Assembly: GCF_019160155.1 (NCBI RefSeq)
Contig: NZ_JAFNIH010000006.1
Span: 58,047-122,046, forward strand
Length of the DNA: 64,000 nt
From: Pinisolibacter aquiterrae
GTDB taxonomy: Bacteria; Pseudomonadota; Alphaproteobacteria; Rhizobiales; Ancalomicrobiaceae
Direction: 5' to 3'
Shown: positions 45,239 to 53,874 of the stretch, piece after piece
Numbering within the stretch: the first letter of the stretch is position 1
How the letters are laid out: every line of letters begins with the position of its first letter
Notes under the pieces: model-generated
What the model was told of the DNA's origin: nothing
What the model saw: only the letters and a program-made list of their open reading frames with translations
Database searches by the model: none
Position numbers and translations under genes: made by a program

Positions 45239-47563
45239 ATGCGGAGCCCCTCGACGATGCCCGTCCTCACGCTTCTCGCCGGCCTCAGGGCCGCGTTCCT
45301 CTGGACCCTCGTGACTTTGCTGGCGGCGACGAGCGTAGCCTCGGCGGCGGGCGCGCGGCGGGCCCTGCTGGTCGGCGTCTCCAACTATCCGAAGGAGACG
45401 GTCGGCGACCTGCAATTGGCCGGGCCGAAGAACGACGTCGCGCTGATGATCGACACGGTGGCGCGGATGGGCTTTTCCGACCGCGACACGATCGTTCTCG
45501 CCGATGCTCTCGAGGAGACCGGATCGACGCGCCGCGCCGACGGGCCGCCGACGCGCGCCGCGATTCTCGCCGCGCTCGCCGATCTCGGCGGGCGGTCGGG
45601 GCCGGGCGACTTCGTGCTCCTCTATTTCTCCGGTCACGGCTCGCAGCAGCCCGATCCCGATCCGGCCAAGCGGCCGGTGCCCAAGCCCGACGGGCTCGAG
45701 GAGATCTTCCTGCCGATCGACATCGGTCCGTGGGAGGATTCGGTCGGGGCGGTGGCGAACGCGCTGGTCGATCACGAGTTGGGCCGGGCGGTGGCGGCGA
45801 TCCGCGCGACCGGCGCCGAGGTCTGGGTGGTGATCGACGCCTGCCATTCCGGAACGATGACGCGCGCCGCGGGCGAGGGGCAGATCAAGCAGGTGGCGCC
45901 CGAGGTTCTGAAGATCCCCGAGGCGGCGCTCGAGAAGGCGCGGGCGGCGGCGCGAGGGCTCGCTCCGGCGACGCGCGGCGGGGCGGCGGCGCGGCCGGTC
46001 GCGCACGGCTGGTTCGACGAGCCGGTCGCGAGCGCCGCGACGACCCGATCCGGGGCGGCGGTCGCGAAGGCGAGCGCGCCGGGCGGCTACGTCGCCTTCT
46101 TCGCGGCCTATCCCGATCAGCTGGCGCTCCAGAAGAACCTGCCGCGCGGCTACGGCACCGAGGAGCGGCGGCCGCACGGGGTGCTCACCTTCTATCTGGC
46201 CCAGGCGCTGCGCGGCGGTCGGGTGGCAACCTTCCGCGATCTCGCCCATCGGGTGATGGCGGGCTACGACCAGTTCGGTCAGGCGCCGACGCCGATGTTC
46301 GAGGGCGATCTCGGCGCGCTCGTTCCGGGCGGGGCGAGCGAGGGGGTGATGCGCTGGCCGGTGACGGTCGAGGGCGATCGTCTCTCCGTCGGCGCCGGTG
46401 TCGTCGACGGGCTCGGGGTCGGCGCGGTGGTGGCGCTGGCGACCCTGGAAGCGCCCGACACGGTGCGCGCCTTCGCGCGGATCGAGGCGGCGGGCGCGGC
46501 CAAGGCGATGGCGAAGCCCATCGAACGGGAGGGTCTCGCCTTCGACGCCGCTCTGGCGGGGGAGAGCCTGACGGCGCGGCTCGTCGAGAAGAGCGCCGAC
46601 TTCGTCTATCGCGTGGCGCGACCGCCGCGTCGGCCCGGGACCGAGGAGGAGCGCGCCGTCGCGGCGGCGCTCGACGCGATCGCGGCGACGCCCTCGGGCA
46701 CGGTGACGATCGTCGATCCGGCCGAGGCGGCGGAGCTTCGGCTCTTCGTCGAGGAGGGCCGGGTGTGGCTCGTCGCCGACGACGCGGATTTCCTGAAGAG
46801 CGGCCGCCGTCAATCGCCCTCGGTGGCGCTGCCGGCCGGCGCCGACGCGAAGACCGTGCGAGCGCTGGTCGAGCGGCCGCTGATCGCCATGGCCAAGGCG
46901 CGCAATCTCGTCCGGGTCGCCGGCGTGATCGGTCCCGGCACACTGCCGGCGGAGGTCGCGATCGAGGCCTCGGTGATGCGCGACGGCGGCACGGCCGGGC
47001 CGGGCGCGGTCGCCGCCGACGATCGCGACTGTCCCGCGCTCGACCCCTCGCGGCCGCCGATGGGCGCGGTTCCGTTCGAGCCGACGGCCTCGCCGCGTCT
47101 CGGCCATTGCGACACGGTGTGGTTCCATCTCACCAATCGCGGCACGAAGCCGGTCGACGTGACGCCGCTCTATGTCGACGGCGCCGGCGGCGTCGCCTAC
47201 ATGGGGCCGCCCGAGGGGCTCAGGCTCGATCCCGGCGGGGTGACGCGGTCGTTTCCGCTGCGCATCGTCACCTGGAGCCGCAAGCGCAAGATCCCGCTGC
47301 CGATCGGTCGGGAACATCTGCTGATGGTGATGGTCGAGGTGGAGGGGCGCGAGGCGCTGCCGGCCGACTTCCGCCATCTCGCCCAGGCGACGCCGACCGG
47401 CATCGCCAATCGCGGCGCCGGGGCGAGCCCGCTCGGCGGGCTGCTCGAGGCGGCCTCGTTCGGCGGGGCGACGCGCGGGGCGCCGCCGGCGGCGGCGATC
47501 GGCACGGCGGGAATCGTCGATTTCGGCTGGATGGTGGTGGCTCCCGAGGAGGCGGCGCGATGA
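45239..47563 (+). CDS. Exported caspase-like (peptidase C14) protein
   Basis: The 774-residue product has an N-terminal signal segment with cleavage near SVASAAG. The caspase-like domain (about 38-310) opens with RRALLVGVSNYP and has the dyad H133 in LLYFSGHGSQ and C202 in VVIDACHSGTM. It is a clan CD cysteine peptidase of the bacterial metacaspase/orthocaspase type; these prefer basic P1 residues, which is known of the family only. The C-terminal half has VWFHLTNRGTKPVDVTPLYV and GREHLLMVMVE, like the DUF4384 domain often fused to such caspases. ATGs at 45239 and 45257 are both possible starts. It overlaps the CHAT gene by four bases. Confidence 0.9.
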   Translation: MRSPSTMPVLTLLAGLRAAFLWTLVTLLAATSVASAAGARRALLVGVSNYPKETVGDLQLAGPKNDVALMIDTVARMGFSDRDTIVLADALEETGSTRRADGPPTRAAILAALADLGGRSGPGDFVLLYFSGHGSQQPDPDPAKRPVPKPDGLEEIFLPIDIGPWEDSVGAVANALVDHELGRAVAAIRATGAEVWVVIDACHSGTMTRAAGEGQIKQVAPEVLKIPEAALEKARAAARGLAPATRGGAAARPVAHGWFDEPVASAATTRSGAAVAKASAPGGYVAFFAAYPDQLALQKNLPRGYGTEERRPHGVLTFYLAQALRGGRVATFRDLAHRVMAGYDQFGQAPTPMFEGDLGALVPGGASEGVMRWPVTVEGDRLSVGAGVVDGLGVGAVVALATLEAPDTVRAFARIEAAGAAKAMAKPIEREGLAFDAALAGESLTARLVEKSADFVYRVARPPRRPGTEEERAVAAALDAIAATPSGTVTIVDPAEAAELRLFVEEGRVWLVADDADFLKSGRRQSPSVALPAGADAKTVRALVERPLIAMAKARNLVRVAGVIGPGTLPAEVAIEASVMRDGGTAGPGAVAADDRDCPALDPSRPPMGAVPFEPTASPRLGHCDTVWFHLTNRGTKPVDVTPLYVDGAGGVAYMGPPEGLRLDPGGVTRSFPLRIVTWSRKRKIPLPIGREHLLMVMVEVEGREALPADFRHLAQATPTGIANRGAGASPLGGLLEAASFGGATRGAPPAAAIGTAGIVDFGWMVVAPEEAAR

Positions 47564-49254
47564 GGACGGGTGTTTCTTGCGCGGCGCTTCTGGTCGCGGC
47601 GCTGGCGGGCGTCTGTGTCGGTGGTCCCGGGCGCGCGGACTCGTTGCCGAGCGAGCCGGTGGAGATCTCGACGGTCGCATCCGATCCCGCCGGAGGGGCG
47701 CTCCGGGCGGCGGCCTTCGAGGCGGCGCAATGGGCGCAGATCTCCTCGGCCGGGGCGGCGCTCGCCCAATTGGGGGCGCGGTTCGCCGCCGGCACCGACG
47801 AGCTCGCCGGGCTCGTGCGGGCGCGCCAGGATCTCGTCGAGGCGTGGCGGGCGGCGGATCGCCGCGTGGCCGAGGACAAGAGCGGCGCGGCGCGTATGGA
47901 ACGCGAGGCGATCGCGTCGAAGATCGCCACCACCGACGCGAGCCTCCGACAGCGCTTTCCCGCCTTCGCCGATCTCGCCAATCCGAAGCCCCTGTCGATC
48001 GCCCGCGCCAAGGCGCTGCTCGGCCCCGACGAGGCGCTGGTGACCTTTCTCGTCGAACCGAACCGCACCTTCGTCTTCGTGGTGACGCGCGAGGGCGACG
48101 CGTGGAACCGGGTCGATCTCGGCGCCGATGCTCTGGCGGCGACGGTGCGGCGGCTCCGGCGCGATCTCTCGCCGACCGGGGATCCGGAGACGCGCGGCGG
48201 GTCGGTGCGGGCGGCGGAATCGGCCTTCGGCGAGGCGACGGAACGCGGCGGGCCACGCTTCGACCGCACCACGGCGTGGGAGCTGGAGCGGCGCCTGCTC
48301 GAGCCGTTCGAGGGGATGCTCGCCGACAAGTCGCAATTGCTGATCGTGCCGGACGGGGCTCTGACGTCGCTGCCCTTCGCGGTGTTGCCGACGGCGCGGC
48401 CGCTCGGCGACGACGGCGATCCGGATGCGCTGCGCGCCACCGCCTGGCTGATCCAGCGGCACGCGGTGACGACGCTGCCGAGCGTCGGGGCGCTCGTCGC
48501 CTTGCGCGAGCTGGCGAAGCCCGGTCACGGCACCCAGCCGTTCCGAGGGTTCGGCGCGCCGAAGCTCGCCGGCAGCGGCGACGGCACGCGCTCGCCGGGG
48601 CAGGTCTCCGGCTATTTCCGCGACGGGGTCGCCGATCCGCGCGCAGTCGCCTCACTCGCGCCGCTGCCGCAGACGGCGGAGGAGTTGCGCACCCTGGCGG
48701 CGGCGCTCGGCGCGGGGCGCGGCGCGGTGACGACCGGCGCAGCGGCGACCGAGACGGCGGTGAAGACGGCCGATCTCTCGCAGGCGCGCGTCGTCGCCTT
48801 CGCCACCCACGGCCTTCTCGCCGGCGAACTCCAAGGGCTCGCCGAGCCGGCGCTGGTCCTGACCCCGCCCGAACACGCCACCCGCGACGACGACGGGCTC
48901 TTCACCGCCACCGACGCGGCGCGGTTGAAGCTCTCGGCCGATTGGGTGGTGCTCTCGGCCTGCAACACCGCCTCGAGCGACGGCACGCCCGGGGCCGACG
49001 GTCTCTCGGGTCTGGCGCGGGCCTTCTTCTACGCCGGCGCGCGCACGCTTCTGGTGTCGCACTGGCCGGTGCGCGACGACGCGGCGGCGCGGCTGACCAC
49101 GGCGGCCTTCGCCGAACTCGGCCGCGATCCTGCGATCGGCAAGGCGGAGGCGATGCGGCGCTCGATGATGGCGCTCGCCTCCGATCCGCGCGATCCGACG
49201 CTGGCGCATCCCGGCGCCTGGGCGCCGTTCGTGGTCGTCGGCGAGAACCGCTGA
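47560..49254 (+). CDS. Exported CHAT-domain protein
   Basis: The 564-residue product starts with a signal peptide (ALAGVCVGGPGRA-DS). The CHAT domain fills about 240-564, with the dyad H417 in VAFATHGLLAGE and C468 in VVLSACNTASSD, then GLARAFFYAGARTLLVSHWPV and HPGAWAPFVVVGE at the end, so both catalytic residues of this separase/caspase relative are present. The N-terminal 150 residues are helical but lack clear TPR repeats, unlike most bacterial CHAT proteins. Coupling to the caspase gene (ATGA overlap) suggests the two act together. Substrates are unknown. Confidence 0.9.
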   Translation: MRTGVSCAALLVAALAGVCVGGPGRADSLPSEPVEISTVASDPAGGALRAAAFEAAQWAQISSAGAALAQLGARFAAGTDELAGLVRARQDLVEAWRAADRRVAEDKSGAARMEREAIASKIATTDASLRQRFPAFADLANPKPLSIARAKALLGPDEALVTFLVEPNRTFVFVVTREGDAWNRVDLGADALAATVRRLRRDLSPTGDPETRGGSVRAAESAFGEATERGGPRFDRTTAWELERRLLEPFEGMLADKSQLLIVPDGALTSLPFAVLPTARPLGDDGDPDALRATAWLIQRHAVTTLPSVGALVALRELAKPGHGTQPFRGFGAPKLAGSGDGTRSPGQVSGYFRDGVADPRAVASLAPLPQTAEELRTLAAALGAGRGAVTTGAAATETAVKTADLSQARVVAFATHGLLAGELQGLAEPALVLTPPEHATRDDDGLFTATDAARLKLSADWVVLSACNTASSDGTPGADGLSGLARAFFYAGARTLLVSHWPVRDDAAARLTTAAFAELGRDPAIGKAEAMRRSMMALASDPRDPTLAHPGAWAPFVVVGENR

Positions 49255-49275
49255 GGCGGCCGCCGGCCTCGTCAT

Positions 49276-49303
49276 GGGAGAGGCGTCGGGCCTCGGCTCT
49301 CCC
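49276..49303. terminator. Probable terminator after the caspase-CHAT operon
   Basis: GGGAGAG and CTCTCCC form the outer 7 bp of a hairpin with further pairing inside (GGC/GCC). It lies 22 bases past the CHAT stop, between two converging transcription units. The following GGGGGTCC is not a T-run. Confidence 0.5.
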
Positions 49304-49386
49304 GGGGGTCCTCTTCCCGCGCCGGCGGCGCGCCGGGGACGACGGGAGAGCGGGGGGCTCGCCGTCACATGCATGCGAGTCGCAGG

Positions 49387-50757
49387 TCACTCGACGGCGC
49401 GACGCGCCCTCAGGGTGACGCGCAGGCCCGGATCGGCGCGATCGAGGCCGAGCCGCATGCCGTGGCGCAGGGCGATCGCGCGGACGAGGCCGAGGCCGAG
49501 GCCGTGGCCGGGGACCGTGGCGGTCGCCTCGGCGCGGGTGAAGCGGTCGAAGGCGACCACCTCGAAACCGTCGGGCAGGCCCGGTCCGCGATCCCGCACC
49601 GCGAGGATCGCCTCGTCGCCCTCGACCGCGACCGTCACGTCGACGCGACCGCCGCGCGGCGAGAACTTCAGCGCGTTGTCGACCAGATTGGCGAGGAGCC
49701 GCGTCAGCAACATCCGCTCGCCGAGCACGACGACGGGGCGGGTCTCGGCGGCGAGGACGAGGCCGCGATCCTCGGCGACCGCTTCGTAGAGGTCGATCAC
49801 ATCGGCGACGATCTCGGCGAGATCGACCGGGGCGAGGCCGCGCGCGTCGCCGGCCGCCGCTTCGGCGCGGGCGATGTCGAGGAGGGCGGCGAAGACCGCG
49901 ATCAGTTTCGCGGATTCCTCGATCGCCTCGTCGAAGGCGCGCGGCGCGACGGCCGGGTCGGTCGCGATCTCGCGGCGGGCCCGTTCCAGGCGCGCGCGCA
50001 GCCGGGCGAGCGGCGTGCGGGTCTCGTGGGCGATCTGTTCGGAGAGGTGATGGACCGAGCGCATCAGCACGGCGATACGGTCGAGGGCGGCGTTGAAATT
50101 GGCGGCGAGTTCGCCGAATTCGTCGTCGCGGGTCGCGCCGGGCGCGCGGGCGGCGAGGTCGCCGGCCTCGACGGCGCGGGCGGTGGCGTTGACCCGCTCG
50201 ATCCGGGCGAGCAGCCACCGGCCGACGACGATCCCGGCGATCAGCGCGGCCAGCGCGGCGAGGAGGGCGGGCAGGGCCAGTTCGCGCGCGAGCCCGGCCA
50301 TCAGCGCCTCGTGTTCGGAACGGTCGTGGGCGACGAGGAGGGTCGGGCCGTCGGGCACGACGCGCAGCAGCCCGGTCCAGGCGCGGCCGCCGGCGTCGGT
50401 GAAGGCGAGGGTCTCGCCGCGCGGGGCGAGGTCGTTGGGCCAGGCGACGAAATCACCGGCGACGCGCTCGCCGTCGGCGGCGATCACCAGATGGATGCGC
50501 GGCGGCGTCGACGCGGACGGCGCGGCGCGGCGATCGGCGAGGACGCGCTCGAGGCCGGGCAGGGCGCCGACCCGCCAGACCTCCTCGAGGCCGGCGAGAT
50601 CGGTGCGGATGGTCTCGACGATGCGCCGCTCGGTGTAGGCGGAGACCGTGGTCGCGACCAGCGCGAAGACCACGGCGAAGGCGGCGAGGAAGATCGCCGC
50701 GACCAGGGCGGCATAGCGGCCGAGGGCGGAGTGGGCGAGCCGGCGGGGCGGCCTCAC
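49387..50757 (-). CDS. Sensor histidine kinase (EnvZ/PhoQ-like layout)
   Basis: The 456-residue product has a first helix near 15-38, a periplasmic domain to about 150, a second helix near 160-180, HAMP, then HisKA with SEQIAHETRTPLARL and phosphoacceptor H244, and the ATPase domain with NLVDNALKFSPRGG, VRDRGPGLP and GHGLGLGLV. The family senses an envelope or periplasmic signal. The GTG start (50757-50755) overlaps the stop of the regulator gene by four bases. The last genes of this minus-strand unit face the CHAT gene convergently. Confidence 0.92.
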   Translation of the reverse strand: MRPPRRLAHSALGRYAALVAAIFLAAFAVVFALVATTVSAYTERRIVETIRTDLAGLEEVWRVGALPGLERVLADRRAAPSASTPPRIHLVIAADGERVAGDFVAWPNDLAPRGETLAFTDAGGRAWTGLLRVVPDGPTLLVAHDRSEHEALMAGLARELALPALLAALAALIAGIVVGRWLLARIERVNATARAVEAGDLAARAPGATRDDEFGELAANFNAALDRIAVLMRSVHHLSEQIAHETRTPLARLRARLERARREIATDPAVAPRAFDEAIEESAKLIAVFAALLDIARAEAAAGDARGLAPVDLAEIVADVIDLYEAVAEDRGLVLAAETRPVVVLGERMLLTRLLANLVDNALKFSPRGGRVDVTVAVEGDEAILAVRDRGPGLPDGFEVVAFDRFTRAEATATVPGHGLGLGLVRAIALRHGMRLGLDRADPGLRVTLRARRAVE

Positions 50758-51434
50758 GTGGGATCCGCCACGAGCTGATAGCCCTCGCCGCGCGCGGTCA
50801 GGATCGCCGGCGCCTCGAACCCCTCGTCGATCTTGCCGCGCAGGCGCGAGACATGGACGTCGACGACGTTGGTCTGGGGGTCGAAGCGCAGGTTCCACAC
50901 CCGCTCGAGCAGGAGCGAACGCGGCACGAATTGGCCGGCATGTTCGGCGAGGCAGCGCAGCAGCTCGAATTCCTTCGGCGACAGCGCGACGTGGCGGCCG
51001 GCGCGATGGACGGTGCGCGCCTTCACGCGGATCTCGATCGAGCCGATCACCAAAACCTCGGGATGCGGCTCCTTGCGGGCGCGGCGCAGCAGGGCACCGA
51101 CGCGGGCGAGCAATTCGTCGTCGGCGAAGGGCTTGGCGAGATAGTCGTCGGCGCCGCGCTCGAGCCCTTCGACCCGGTCGGTCGCCTGACCGAGGGCGGA
51201 GAGGACGAGGACCGGGGTCTCGACCTCGAGCGCGCGCAGACGTTCGACCACGTCGAGCCCCTCGAGACCGGGTAGCATGCGGTCGGTGACGATCAGGTCG
51301 AAGGGGTGGGCGGCGGCGCGGGCGAGGCCGGCGCGGCCGTCGGCGACGGTCTCACAGACGGCACCGCGACCGGCGAGGAGATCGGCGACATGGGCCGCCA
51401 TGACGGCGTCGTCCTCGATGATCAAGACCTGCAT
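50754..51434 (-). CDS. OmpR/PhoB-family response regulator
   Basis: The 226-residue product has a receiver domain with acidic pair E7/D8-D9, phosphoacceptor D51 in IVTDRMLPG, and the lysine of YLAKPFADDELLARV. The winged-helix DNA-binding domain (about 128-224) has ALSPKEFELLRCLAEHAGQ, NVVDVHVSRLRGKID and GYQLVAD. Its gene lies 41 bases after the PDZ protease gene and is coupled to the kinase. The regulator of the nearby ATGACG-N5-CGTCAT sites is unknown; this protein is the only DNA-binding candidate in the cluster. Confidence 0.93.
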   Translation of the reverse strand: MQVLIIEDDAVMAAHVADLLAGRGAVCETVADGRAGLARAAAHPFDLIVTDRMLPGLEGLDVVERLRALEVETPVLVLSALGQATDRVEGLERGADDYLAKPFADDELLARVGALLRRARKEPHPEVLVIGSIEIRVKARTVHRAGRHVALSPKEFELLRCLAEHAGQFVPRSLLLERVWNLRFDPQTNVVDVHVSRLRGKIDEGFEAPAILTARGEGYQLVADPT

Positions 51435-51475
51435 GAGTGCCTCGTGGGGTTCGGTCGCGGAAGAAGAACGCCGGT

Positions 51476-52825
51476 TCACAAGAGAACGCTGGCGGCGGCT
51501 TCGGAATTGGAGCCGAAGGGCGCCATCGTGTCCAGTCGGCCGGTCGAATCGAGGACGAGCCAGCGGGTGGCGCCGTCGCGCTCGACCAGCAGGGCGACGC
51601 CGGAGCCGTCGGCGGCGGCGCGAATGGCGGCGTCCAGCGTCGATCCGCCGGGATGGTCGGCGCCGATGCGGGTGAGGCCGACGGCGCGCAGGCGATCGCC
51701 GGGGCGCAGGCCGGCGACGTCGGCGGAGGAATCGGCGGCGATGGCGGTGATGGTGGTCTCGTCGGCGGCGAAGGTCAGGCCCCAGCGCGGGGCGGCGGCG
51801 TCGGCTGCGGGATGGGCGACCGTGGCAGGACGGCCGTCGAGCGCGAACTCGAGGGTCTGGGCGGTGTCGCCGTCGAGCACCACCAGGCGAAAGTGATCGC
51901 CCGGGGCCTTGGGCTCGAGCGCGCGGGCGAGGTCACGGGTGGTGCGGACGGGGTGTCCCTCGGCGGCGACGACGAGGCGACCGGCGCGGAGGCCGGCGCG
52001 GCCGGCGGCGGAGCCGGGTTCGACGTTTTCGACGATCACGCCCTCGCCGACCAGCGCGGGGATGGCGTCGCGCAGCGCCGAGGCGTCGCGCAGGCGCAGG
52101 CCCAGACGCGGGCGGGCGAGATCGCCGCCGGCGACGAGGCGATCGGCGATGCGGCGGACGACGTCGACGGGAACGGCGAGGCCGATGCCGACGTCGCGGC
52201 GGGCGCCGTCGGGGATCGCGACGTTCATGCCGAGAACGGCGCCGGTCGCGTCGATCAGGGGGCCGCCCGACGAGCCGGGATTGAGGGAGGCGTCGTGCTG
52301 AAGCATGTCGTAGGGCGTGTCGGGGCCGCCGTCGCGGTCGATCGCCGAGACCACGCCGACGGTGAGGCTGCCGCCGTAGCCGAGCGGATTGCCGAGCGCC
52401 GCCACGGGCCGGCCGCGCACCGGGGCGGCGTCGGCGAAGGCGACCGGCACCAGGGTCGCGGCCTCGGGCAGGCGGGCGACGGCGACGTCGGCGAGGGCGT
52501 CGGCGGCGACGTCGCGGGCCTCGACCCGGCGTCCGTCGGGCAGGCGGGCGACGATGCGGCGGGCGTCGGCGACGGCATGTTCGGCGGTGACGATCCAGCC
52601 GTCGGGGCGATAGGCGAAACCGGAGGCGAAGCGACGGCGGCCGTCGCGGCCGGTCACCTCGAGATCGACCACCGAGACGCCGATCCGCTGGGCCGCGCGG
52701 GTGAAGTCGACCGTCGGCGCGGGCGCGTCGCCGCGCACCGGGGCGGGCGCGGTCGCCGCGAGGAGGCCGGCGGCGAGGCCGAGGGCGGCGAGACGATCGA
52801 GGAGGCGGGAACGGTTGCGACACAT
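51476..52825 (-). CDS. Exported trypsin-like serine protease with two PDZ domains (DegP/HtrA type)
   Basis: The 449-residue product has a signal peptide (cleavage near APVRG-DA). The S1C protease domain shows a full triad: H83 in VTAEHAVADA, D113 in ALADVAVARL, and S186 in LNPGSSGGPL. PDZ-like domains follow at about 240-310 (VENVEPGSAAGRAGLRAGR) and 350-410 (IAADSSADVAGLRPGDRL). It should cut misfolded or specific envelope proteins in the periplasm. It heads the protease-regulator-kinase unit, the arrangement expected of an envelope stress response, and its divergent upstream region carries two copies of the dyad. Confidence 0.92.
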   Translation of the reverse strand: MCRNRSRLLDRLAALGLAAGLLAATAPAPVRGDAPAPTVDFTRAAQRIGVSVVDLEVTGRDGRRRFASGFAYRPDGWIVTAEHAVADARRIVARLPDGRRVEARDVAADALADVAVARLPEAATLVPVAFADAAPVRGRPVAALGNPLGYGGSLTVGVVSAIDRDGGPDTPYDMLQHDASLNPGSSGGPLIDATGAVLGMNVAIPDGARRDVGIGLAVPVDVVRRIADRLVAGGDLARPRLGLRLRDASALRDAIPALVGEGVIVENVEPGSAAGRAGLRAGRLVVAAEGHPVRTTRDLARALEPKAPGDHFRLVVLDGDTAQTLEFALDGRPATVAHPAADAAAPRWGLTFAADETTITAIAADSSADVAGLRPGDRLRAVGLTRIGADHPGGSTLDAAIRAAADGSGVALLVERDGATRWLVLDSTGRLDTMAPFGSNSEAAASVLL

Positions 52826-52888
52826 CGCGGGCGGACCTCGGCAGGGGGAAGGACGAAACGTCTTATGACGATCTCCGCAAGGTTTGGG

Positions 52889-52943
52889 GATGACGAAGGC
52901 CGTCATCTTCGCGGAAGCCTCGAAAATGACGGTCTTCGTCATC
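52889..52943. promoter_or_regulatory. Two tandem 17-bp dyads, probable operator
   Basis: ATGACG-AAGGC-CGTCAT at 52890-52906 and ATGACG-GTCTT-CGTCAT at 52926-52942 are perfect 6-bp dyads with 5-base centres. They are 36 bases apart, and together form a larger inverted repeat with one mismatch in 18. A further ATGACG half-site is at 52865. They sit between the divergent PDZ protease and the exported protein gene at 53039, so one regulator could control both. Confidence 0.8.
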
Positions 52944-53038
52944 TCGCCCCGGTTGCGGTGGGACCCCGGCCCGGTATGATCTTTTCTGCGAGGCCGATGA
53001 AGATCGTCCGAAGCGAGCCTGAAACCGGAGCAACGGCA

Positions 53039-53704
53039 ATGACCTGCCTTCCTCTTCGCATTCTCGCCGGTGTGGCGATCGTGTCCGCTTCCTGTCTCGC
53101 CGGTTTCTCGATCGAGGCGCGGGCGGGCGAGGCGACCAGCGCGCCCTCGTTGCTCAAGCTCTCGTCCGAAGTGGCGGCGCACGGTCGCACGGCGAAGGAT
53201 CCGTTGGCTCTGATCGTCGCCGCCTCGATCCGCGCGCAGGTGTCGATGATCCCGGTCGCGCGGGCGCCGGAGCAGACCGGGACCGCCGGCGACGTGGCGG
53301 CGGCGGGCGAACCGAGCGTCGCGGCCCTGCTCGAGGAGGCGGTGGCGCTCTCCGGCAAGGATCCGGCCATCGTGGCGCTGGCCGGCGACGTCACCGGCAC
53401 GGCCACCAAGGGACGCGCCGACGGGGTGGCGGCGAGCGTCGCCACCATCAAGGGCGCCGGCGTCGACTGGTATCGGCGCGTCGCCTTCGAGGGGACGCGC
53501 TACGCGGAGGCCTATGTCGAACTCTTCGGCGAAGGCCATCTCAAGATCTCGATCTGGGACGACAAGGGCAATCTGGTCTGCAAGGACCCGAGCCCGTCGA
53601 CCTTCAGCTACTGCGGTTGGAACCCGACCACGACCGGGCGTTACGATCTCAAGATCGAAAATCTCGGGACGCGGCCGGTCCGCTACAAGATCGCCACCAA
53701 CTGA
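53039..53704 (+). CDS. Exported protein of unrecognised family, paralogue A
   Basis: The 221-residue product has a signal peptide ending near IEARA-GE. A helical N-terminal half contains LSSEVAAHGRTAKDPLALIV and ATKGRADG; the C-terminal half is beta-rich with FGEGHLKISIWDDKGNLVCK, two cysteines (LVCKDPS, SYCGWNP) and TGRYDLKIENLG, a pattern like pre-peptidase C-terminal beta-sandwich domains. GGAG precedes the ATG at 53039; an ATG 14 codons upstream is a weaker choice. It shares its layout and many positions with the gene at 53875. No function is known; its promoter region carries the tandem dyads. Confidence 0.8.
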   Translation: MTCLPLRILAGVAIVSASCLAGFSIEARAGEATSAPSLLKLSSEVAAHGRTAKDPLALIVAASIRAQVSMIPVARAPEQTGTAGDVAAAGEPSVAALLEEAVALSGKDPAIVALAGDVTGTATKGRADGVAASVATIKGAGVDWYRRVAFEGTRYAEAYVELFGEGHLKISIWDDKGNLVCKDPSPSTFSYCGWNPTTTGRYDLKIENLGTRPVRYKIATN

Positions 53705-53874
53705 TCCCCGAGCGGCCGTTCCGGTCTCCTCGGCCGGATCGATCTCTCCTCTCCCCATCGCCTCGTCGAGCGTCTCGGCCGCACCGTTCGGATCGTCCTT
53801 CGAACCTCCGTGCCGGCGATCGCGACCGCTCGACCCGTGCCCATCTCACGGCTTCGAACATTCCGGAGGTCCCC

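Noticed and set aside
45152..48655. 1167-codon open frame antisense to the caspase-CHAT operon
   Set aside because: It encodes only Arg/Pro/Ala/Asp-rich low-complexity sequence. The opposite strand has two proteins with intact motifs, so the frame is a GC-content shadow.
45239..49254. Gasdermin-type caspase/CHAT system
   Set aside because: No small pore-forming protein gene adjoins the operon, and both proteases appear exported, unlike the known cytoplasmic gasdermin systems.
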